Of a DNA stretch of 43,913 bases, positions 38,284 through 43,913 are shown piece after piece (position 1 is the first letter of the stretch; each line of letters opens with the position of its first letter). Under the pieces are notes generated by a model. That model was not told the DNA's origin. It did no database searches and worked only from the letters and a program-made list of their open reading frames with translations. The stretch is taken from assembly GCF_009498735.1 (NCBI RefSeq), contig NZ_ML762443.1:20818-64730 (forward strand), given 5' to 3'. Made by a program: the position numbers and the translations under genes. This stretch comes from Gracilibacillus oryzae. GTDB lineage: Bacteria; Bacillota; Bacilli; Bacillales; Amphibacillaceae.

Positions 38284-39159
38284 TTGCGTAAGAAAGTATT
38301 GGTCATTTCTCTTTTCAGTATGCTGCTTATTCTTTCCATGTCTTTAATAATTTATGCAAAAGATGCGTATATTGATGGAGATAATTTGAATGTCCGCTCA
38401 GGCCCTGGAACAGAATATGAAGTTATCGGTCAGGTTCATCCACCAGATGTTTATCCAATATTGGAGGAAAACGAAGAATGGCTGAAAATTGACTATCAAA
38501 ACCAGCAAGGATGGATTGCAAGAGAATTTGTAACAATAAAAGAAAGTACCGAAGCACAGAAAGCGACAGAGAAAAACAGGGAAAAACGTGTATTTCCTGC
38601 AATCATTCCAAATGGACTGGCAGGCAAAGTGGTTGTCATTGACCCCGGGCACGGCGGTCGTGATGTTGGTGCGATAAGTGTGAGTGAAGAATTTGAAAGC
38701 ACCTACACCTTACATACAGCAAAAGTTTTAGCGGAAATGCTAACAGCGCACGGTGCTATTGTTCATATGACAAGAGAAGATGACCGCTATATTACTTTAT
38801 TTAGTCGCAGTACATACGCCAATACAGTTCATGCAGATGTCTTTTTAAGCTTGCACTATAACAGCATTCCAGAATACCCAAATGTCTCTGGTGCGAGTAC
38901 ATTTTATTATAATGACCGTGATCAAAAGCTTGCTGAACTTGTTCAGGATGGCATTATTACCGAGACGGGCATGAATGACAGAGGAATAAAGCAGGAGGAC
39001 TTGCAGGTATTACGAACAAACCATCGCCCTGGACTGTTATTGGAGATAGGATTTATCTCCAATCAGGAGGAAGAAGAACATAATCATGCAAGGGTTTTTA
39101 TTGAAGCAACAAGCAGAGGGATCGTAACAGGACTCGAACAGTATTTTCATAATCAATAA
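38284..39159 (+). CDS. N-acetylmuramoyl-L-alanine amidase with SH3 domain (YrvJ-like)
   Basis: The 291-residue exported protein has a signal peptide (residues about 1-25), one bacterial SH3 domain (AYIDGDNLNVRSGPGTEYEV), and an Amidase_3 domain. Zinc ligands are in VVVIDPGHGGRD, the Glu of EFESTYTLH and SLHYNSIPE; the catalytic Glu is in LLLEIGFISN. It cleaves the bond between muramic acid and the peptide. TTG at 38284 is the start, with GGAGGGG 9 nt upstream. B. subtilis YrvJ has several SH3 domains; this one is shorter. In Bacillus it lies next to dtd, from which a repeat block now separates it. Confidence 0.93.
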   Translation: MRKKVLVISLFSMLLILSMSLIIYAKDAYIDGDNLNVRSGPGTEYEVIGQVHPPDVYPILEENEEWLKIDYQNQQGWIAREFVTIKESTEAQKATEKNREKRVFPAIIPNGLAGKVVVIDPGHGGRDVGAISVSEEFESTYTLHTAKVLAEMLTAHGAIVHMTREDDRYITLFSRSTYANTVHADVFLSLHYNSIPEYPNVSGASTFYYNDRDQKLAELVQDGIITETGMNDRGIKQEDLQVLRTNHRPGLLLEIGFISNQEEEEHNHARVFIEATSRGIVTGLEQYFHNQ

Positions 39160-39170
39160 CGAGAAAGAAG

Positions 39171-39462
39171 TGGGACATAACAAAAATAGTTAATTTTAAT
39201 TTAAAACCGAAAAATATAGAAACATTTGTGGTACTCACTAATGTACTAATATAGATAGTTCTAGAACACCGCTGGGGAAAATACTCGCTTTCACCACTGG
39301 CATAAGGGCGACATCTACTCAAGCAAAATGCACTTGAGAAGTGTCTTCTTTACCGTAGGCACGGCGGTCTGCTAACTTGTTAAAGAAGACCACTTTAACA
39401 AGTGGATCTTCAGCTCGCGCTGTTCCTACTGGAGTCTCGCATTTTCCCCAGCTTTTTATGGT
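39171..39462 (-). repeat. Intergenic repeat element (family B/D), left copy with extra module
   Basis: The element matches that at 40660-40880 in opposite orientation. Shared parts are GGGACATAAC, ACTCACTAATGTACTAATA, GCTGGGGAAAATACTCGC, a hairpin ACTTGTTAAAG/CTTTAACAAGT (39375-39403), and GCATTTTCCCCAGCTTTTTA. The left copy has about 61 bp more (39297-39357), a module also seen near 13928-13980. Confidence 0.8.
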
Positions 39463-39784
39463 TTCCTGGACTAATATGCAGAACGAATATCATCCTTTAA
39501 AAACAGCTTCACTTACAGTCAGTTTAGGCACGGTCACCCATTTAATTGAAAAGTCTTTCTTCCAAATTAAGAAGTTTATCTTAGGCAGAGGATGATCAAT
39601 CCTGTTCTCATAAAACAAATAAACCGGACGATTCTGATATGCTCCCCATAAGGTAGACAGATTAAAAATATAAAATCTGTTCACCTTATGGGGAGTTTTT
39701 ATTCCTAATCAATCTCATTCTATTGAATTTAAATTAGATCCACGCTTATTCAGTAAGAGAATTATGTTCCAAAGTGGATTATTA

Positions 39785-40062
39785 TTTCGATGACTAAGAA
39801 CATAGCTGACAATGGCTCCATCATATATCACACTTAATTAAGCTTTTGGGGACATCCTATACTCAAATTCACTGACATCTGTTACCCATTTTTCATTTGG
39901 CTTCTCTGCTTTAAATTCGCGATTCAGGATGTTTTCGACCACTTGTTGGGGAATGAAACGTTTATAGTGATTCTTCTTTTCAGTATAACTGATTGTATTC
40001 TTGCAACTTTCATCAATCGATAAATTCTTTTATGGTTAAATCTCTTTTTAAACTTTTATACC
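39785..40062 (-). pseudogene. IS3-family transposase OrfB, N-terminal half, broken
   Basis: On the minus strand, pieces read KRFNHKRIYRLMKVARIQSV, then after a frameshift KRFIPQQVVENILNREFKAE and KPNEKWVTDVSEF. The last contains the first Asp of the DDE triad. A TAA then interrupts before AIVSYVLSHRNNN. The remainder of OrfB does not follow in this orientation. Confidence 0.75.
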
Positions 40063-40088
40063 CATTCGTATAATGACATGTTATGAAA

Positions 40089-40441
40089 TTGATATTTGTT
40101 TTCGAAACATTAGATTTAGCGATCGCTACGTTAAAAGAAGGAGAACATTCCCTTCTTCATAATGACAGAGGATTTCAATATACTTTTTATAAGTTCAAGA
40201 GGAAATAGATAAAGCAAAAATGACGCATAGTATGTCTCGTGTTGGAAAATGTATTGATAATGCCTCAATGGAATCATTTTGGGGAACGCTTAAGTGTGAG
40301 AAATACTACTTACATAATTACAAGACATTTGAAGAGCTTTCTAAAGCAATAAATAATTACATTTATTTTTACAATCATAATCGATACCAAGAACGATTAA
40401 ACGGCCTCAGTCCAATGGAATACAGGACAAAGACCACCTAG
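40089..40441 (+). pseudogene. IS3-family transposase OrfB, C-terminal half, broken
   Basis: The plus strand reads FVFETLDLAIATLKEGEHSL and LHNDRGFQYTFYKFKRK, holding the second Asp of the DDE triad. A stop and frameshift follow. Then comes MTHSMSRVGKCIDNASMESF, with the catalytic Glu region, and it ends SPMEYRTKTT. It continues where the inverted N-terminal half stops. Confidence 0.8.
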
Positions 40442-40458
40442 ATCATTTTTATTATTTC

Positions 40459-40486
40459 CACTGTCTTCTTGACAGGGGGCAGTTCA
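40459..40486. repeat. Terminal inverted repeat of the IS3-type element
   Basis: The 28 bp ending in GACAGGGGGCAGTTCA are repeated in inverted orientation at 43837-43863, with a one-base difference in the centre. Confidence 0.8.
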
Positions 40487-40659
40487 AATTCGTCCGGTTT
40501 TTTTGCTTTTTATAAGAGTTTCTCTAATCCTCTACTTAATTTCACGTTCTTGCTTTTAAAAGTGAGACTTTCAAGTGGAGTTGATGATCGTGCCTCAACT
40601 TACCTTAAATTATGCTGTCTTAACAGGATGATATTCGTTCCGCTTATTAGTCTAGGAAG

Positions 40660-40880
40660 CAATAAAAAGCTGGGGAAAATGCGAGACTCCTATGGGAACA
40701 GCACGAGCTGAAAATCCACTTGGTAAAGTGACTTTCTTTACCAAGTTAGTTGAAGCCGAGCCCACGGAAAGCGAGTATTTTTCCCCAGCGGTAACCTAGC
40801 ACTATCTATATTAGTACATTAGTGAGTGACATACTTTTGTATATCATTTTTAGATTAACTATTTTTCGTTATGTCTCAAC
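40660..40880 (+). repeat. Intergenic repeat element (family B/D), right copy
   Basis: The outer stem pairs GCTGGGGAAAAT (40669-40680) with ATTTTTCCCCAGC (40777-40789). An inner perfect 11-bp hairpin ACTTGGTAAAG/CTTTACCAAGT lies at 40718-40746. The flank ATTAGTACATTAGTGAGT is shared with the left copy. The core GAGACTCCTATGGGAACAGC also resembles the element at 19771. Confidence 0.8.
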
Positions 40881-40886
40881 CTTTTA

Positions 40887-41333
40887 TTATCTGTCAGCAG
40901 ATTCCAAAATAATCGTAACTGGGCCATAATTTGTGAAAGAGACATCCATCATTTCACCGAATATTCCTGTTTCAACAACAATTCCGCTGTCTTTTATTTG
41001 CTTATTAAAGCTCTCATAAAGCGAGCGTGCCATATCTGGCTTTGCTGCCTGCATGAAGTTTGGCCGCCTTCCTTTACGGCAATCCCCATATAAGGTGAAT
41101 TGAGAAATGGATAATATTTTCCCGCCAACATCTTTTAATGATAAATTCATTTTCTCATTTTCATCCTCAAACACACGGAGATGGATTATTTTATTCACTA
41201 AATAGTCGACATCTGCCTCTGTATCTGAATGGGTGACACCAACGAGTGCAACAAACCCGTCGTCAATTGCACCAACTGTTTCCCCATTTACCGTAACAGA
41301 GGCATCTTTCGCTCGTTGTAATACTACTTTCAT
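40887..41333 (-). CDS. dtd: D-aminoacyl-tRNA deacylase Dtd
   Basis: The 148-residue protein removes D-amino acids from charged tRNA. The SQFTLYGD motif is present, with the chirality-checking GP cis-peptide in FTNYGPVTI and [10 protein letters not shown]-like text ([14 protein letters not shown]) following. The ATG at 41333 has AAGGGAG about 10 nt upstream and is preferred over an ATG 9 nt earlier. It follows relA by 15 nt, as in Bacillus. Confidence 0.95.
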   Translation of the reverse strand: MKVVLQRAKDASVTVNGETVGAIDDGFVALVGVTHSDTEADVDYLVNKIIHLRVFEDENEKMNLSLKDVGGKILSISQFTLYGDCRKGRRPNFMQAAKPDMARSLYESFNKQIKDSGIVVETGIFGEMMDVSFTNYGPVTIILESADR

Positions 41334-41348
41334 CAGGCACATACTCCC

Positions 41349-43553
41349 TTATTGAATCGTTCGTTCTACAGTATAAACATCTTTAATTTGCTTTAATTTT
41401 TCGACAATTCGTCTTAAATGATTAATATTATGGATTAATATTGTAACATGAATAATCGCTATTTTATTGCGATCAGAGCGCCCATTCACCCCAATAATAT
41501 TCGTTTTCATTTCATTAATAACCTGAAGCACATCATTTAACAAACCGCGTCGGTCATAACCGGAAATTTCCAAGTCCACATGATATTGCTTTGATTCCGC
41601 CTCTTCATTCTCCCAGTTAACTTCCATTAAACGATCTTTTACTTCATCTGTCTGAACATTCGGACAGTCTAGTCTATGAACAGAAACACCACGCCCTTTG
41701 GTGATATAACCCACAATCTGGTCACCAGGAACCGGATTACAGCATTTTGATAACCTTATCAGCATGTTATCAACACCTTCAACCCTTACACCTGAATCCC
41801 GTTTCGGTTTTTTCTTCAGATTCTGCCCACTTGCATTAACCTCTTCAATTGTTTCCTCGATTTTTTTATTCTTTTCTTTCTCTTCCCGAATCTTCTCTGT
41901 TAAGCGAGTAACAATTTGAGCTGCCGTAATACCGTGATAGCCGACTGCTGCGAACATGTCCTCTTCTGAGGTAAAGCTGAATTTATCCATTGCCAACTGG
42001 ACATTTTCTTCTGTCAAAGTTTCTTTCGGCTCATATCCTGCCAGCCTAAGTTCCTCTTCCACCAGTTCCCGGCCTTTTATCACATTTTCTTCACGAAGCT
42101 GTTTTTTGAAAAATTGCTTAATCTTATTTTTCGCTTGTGATGTCTGGGTCATTTTCAGCCAGTCTTGTGAAGGACCATAAGAATGCTTGGACGTCATCAC
42201 TTCGACAATGTCACCATTTTTTAATTGATAATCCAATGGTTCCATCTTGCCATTCACCTTAGCACCGATCGTATGATTCCCAACTTCTGTATGAATTTTA
42301 TAGGAAAAGTCAATTGGCACTGAACCCCTTGGCAGTTCAATTACATCCCCTTTGGGTGTAAAAACATAAACCATATCTGAGAACAGGTCAACCTTTAATG
42401 ATTCCATAAATTCTTCCGCATCATGGGTATCATTTTGCCATTCAATGATTTCCCGGAACCAAGCTCATTTATCTTCATTGGATTGTTTTGCTGGATTAAT
42501 ATTTTTGCCTTCTTTATATGCCCAGTGTGCCGCAATCCCGAATTCGGCAATTTCGTGCATTTCTTTTGTCCTGATCTGCACTTCTAACGGCGCGCCTTTT
42601 GGCCCAATTACCGTTGTGTGCAAGGATTGGTAAAGGTTCGGTTTAGGCATGGCAATATAGTCTTTAAATCTGCCAGGCATCGGCTTCCAGCATGTGTGAA
42701 TAATACCCAGCACAGCATAACAATCCTTAATGCTCGAAACAATGATCCTGACTGCAAGCAAGTCATAGATTTCATTAAACTGTTTCTTCTGCAGCATCAT
42801 TTTGCGATAGATGCTGTACAAGTGTTTCGGCCTTCCGGAAAATTCTGCCTGAATATTGACTTCATTTAATTGTTTTCTGACTTCCTGCATCACTTCTTCA
42901 ATATAATGCTCACGTTCTTCTCTTTTTTGTTTCATTAAATGTACAATACGATAATATTGCTGTGGATTTAAATAACGGAGTGCAGTATCTTCCAATTCCC
43001 ACTTAATCGCAGAGATTCCGAGCCTGTGTGCAAGTGGTGCAAATATTTCTAATGTTTCGTTGGAAATACGACGCTGCTTTTCCATTGGTAAATGTTTTAA
43101 TGTCCGCATGTTATGCAATCGATCTGCCAGTTTAATTAAGATGACACGAATGTCTTTGGCCATCGCGATAAACATTTTGCGATGATTTTCCGCCTGCTGC
43201 GCCTCTTTGGACATATATTTAATTTTCCCTAATTTGGTAACCCCATCAACAAGCATGGCTACTTCTTCATTAAATGCGGAGTGCAGATCCTCTACTGTTA
43301 CAGAAGTATCTTCCACCACATCATGAAGAAAGCCGCCTGCAATTGTTTCAGGGTCCAGTCTTAGATTTACTAATATTCCAGCAACCTGAATGGGATGAAT
43401 AATATATGGTTCACCAGATTTACGGAATTGCCCCTCATGAGCTTTTTCTGCATACTGATAGGCGTGTTTAATGAACTTAATATCTTCATCATTTAAATAG
43501 CTTTCCGCTTGTTCAAAAATCTCTTCAGGCACTAAAATTTTATCTTTTGCCAT
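41349..43553 (-). pseudogene. relA: RelA/SpoT-type (p)ppGpp synthetase/hydrolase gene with one in-frame TGA
   Basis: The frame spans 734 codons, the length of B. subtilis RelA, but codon 363 (42465-42467) is TGA where the family has Leu (EDK-stop-AWFREIIEW). Residues 1-362 hold the HD hydrolase ([21 protein letters not shown]) and synthetase ([19 protein letters not shown]) domains. After the stop come TGS (DMVYVFTPKGDVIELP), the zinc-finger/RIS part (SKCCNPVPGD) and ACT. Translation after the stop could restart at ATG 42407. The 1-362 fragment resembles catalytic Rel fragments that act without ribosome control. AAAGGTG precedes the ATG, and an extended -10 (TGGTATGAT) lies near 43607. A base error is possible. 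Confidence 0.85.
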
Positions 43554-43836
43554 GTAATCACCTTTTATTTTAGACTTCCCACATCACCATAATCTGTGTT
43601 TGTACTATCATACCAAAAAATAGCGCGCATTTCCTTATATTCTTTTTCATTTCTCGACATTTTATTAATGTAAGCGTAAACAGTAAAACCGAATGCTCTA
43701 TATGGGATGAGATATTGTGTAACAATGATCCCTAGCTGCTGAATAGAAGGTGTTAACTAACGCCATTTCCTCTATTATTCCTTATGAAAACATACTAAGA
43801 CAAAATATTTTATTGCGATAAAACCCGAACTTTAAC

Positions 43837-43913
43837 TGAACTGCCCCCTGTCAAGTAGACAGTGGAAATAATAAAAATGATCTAGGCGGCCTTTGTCCTG
43901 TATTCCATCGGAC
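43837..43913 (-). mobile_element. End of a second IS3-type element (cut by right edge)
   Basis: The 77 bp match 40410-40486 in opposite orientation with about four differences. They include the terminal inverted repeat TGAACTGCCCCCTGTCAAG. The stretch 43554-43836 before it shows only the probable relA promoter. Confidence 0.85.
43882..43913 (-). CDS. IS3-family transposase OrfB C-terminus (partial)
   Basis: Only the last residues SPMEYRTKAA and the TAG stop are inside the window. They match the end of the transposase fragment at 40089-40441 (SPMEYRTKTT). Nothing can be said about whether this copy is intact. Confidence 0.75.
   Translation of the reverse strand, partial: PMEYRTKAA

Larger units (their letters stand above)
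39637..40486. mobile_element. Degraded IS3-family insertion sequence(s)
   Basis: The block contains two transposase fragments of opposite orientation (39785-40062 minus, 40089-40441 plus). An IS-like end pair lies at 39637-39703 (two near-identical inverted copies of CTCCCCATAAGGT around a 10-nt centre). An intact end lies at 40459-40486 (ACTGTCTTCTTGACAGGGGG then CAGTTCA). No complete transposase remains, so it cannot move by itself. Confidence 0.75.

Noticed and set aside
37986-38339. Longer 117-residue protein in place of the 57-residue one
   Set aside because: The extension overlaps the start of the divergent amidase gene, and the internal ATG has the better ribosome site.
39490-39684. 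64-residue minus-strand frame in the repeat block
   Set aside because: It runs across the inverted-repeat arm and an IS end, without a recognisable domain.

Overview
The window is low-GC DNA from a spore-forming member of the Bacillaceae (Bacillota). This rests on the conserved gene order of the Bacillus yqe block (sda, yqeG, yqeH, aroE, yhbY, nadD, yqeK, rsfS, yqeM) and yrr/yrv block (mtnN, yrrS, greA, udk, trmR, mltG, yrzB, ruvX, yrzL, alaS, yrrI, recD2, yrrB, mnmA, cysteine desulfurase, cymR, rarA, 6S RNA, aspS, hisS, amidase, dtd, relA). Sporulation genes (sigK, sda, an rsfA-like gene), T-box leaders and many TTG/GTG starts fit. A complete-looking Mrp antiporter region and an acidic extracellular linker in YrrS suggest a salt- or alkali-tolerant genus such as the Oceanobacillus/Gracilibacillus/Amphibacillus group, but the genus cannot be fixed from the window.

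Layout. 1-804: a WYL-domain regulator cut by the left edge. 929-1279: a 52-bp tandem repeat. 1378-6476 (minus strand): the yqe operon for ribosome assembly, NAD, Ap4A and shikimate metabolism. 6836-7222: a DnaA-box cluster in front of the small checkpoint gene sda. 7594-12883: the mrpACDEFG operon, with mrpB missing. 13120-13821: intact sigK. 13822-14254: structured intergenic repeats. 14255-31686 (mostly minus): the yrr/yrv housekeeping block. 31966-34043 (plus): rarA and an RsfA-type gene. 34271-37989 (minus): 6S RNA, aspS, hisS and a T-box leader. 38284-39159 (plus): a cell-wall amidase. 39171-40880: a large imperfect inverted repeat around IS3-family debris. 40887-43553 (minus): dtd and relA. 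43837-43913: the end of a second IS3-type element cut by the right edge.

Most genes serve translation and its quality control (AlaRS, AspRS, HisRS, Dtd, MnmA, TrmR, RsfS, YqeH, YhbY), the stringent response (RelA), transcription (GreA, 6S RNA, SigK), recombination and replication repair (RuvX, RecD2, RarA), sulfur metabolism (MtnN, CymR, cysteine desulfurase) and the cell wall (MltG, amidase).

The most unusual points are these. (1) alaS and relA, both full length in frame, each carry one in-frame TGA. In both it lies between the catalytic N-terminal half and the C-terminal accessory domains, and in both it is followed by GCT. (2) The Mrp operon lacks mrpB, with mrpA and mrpC exactly abutted. 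(3) A hairpin module of about 60 bp sits inside two different intergenic repeat families. (4) Several repeat families keep their stems by compensatory base changes. A sequencing or assembly error cannot be excluded for point 1.
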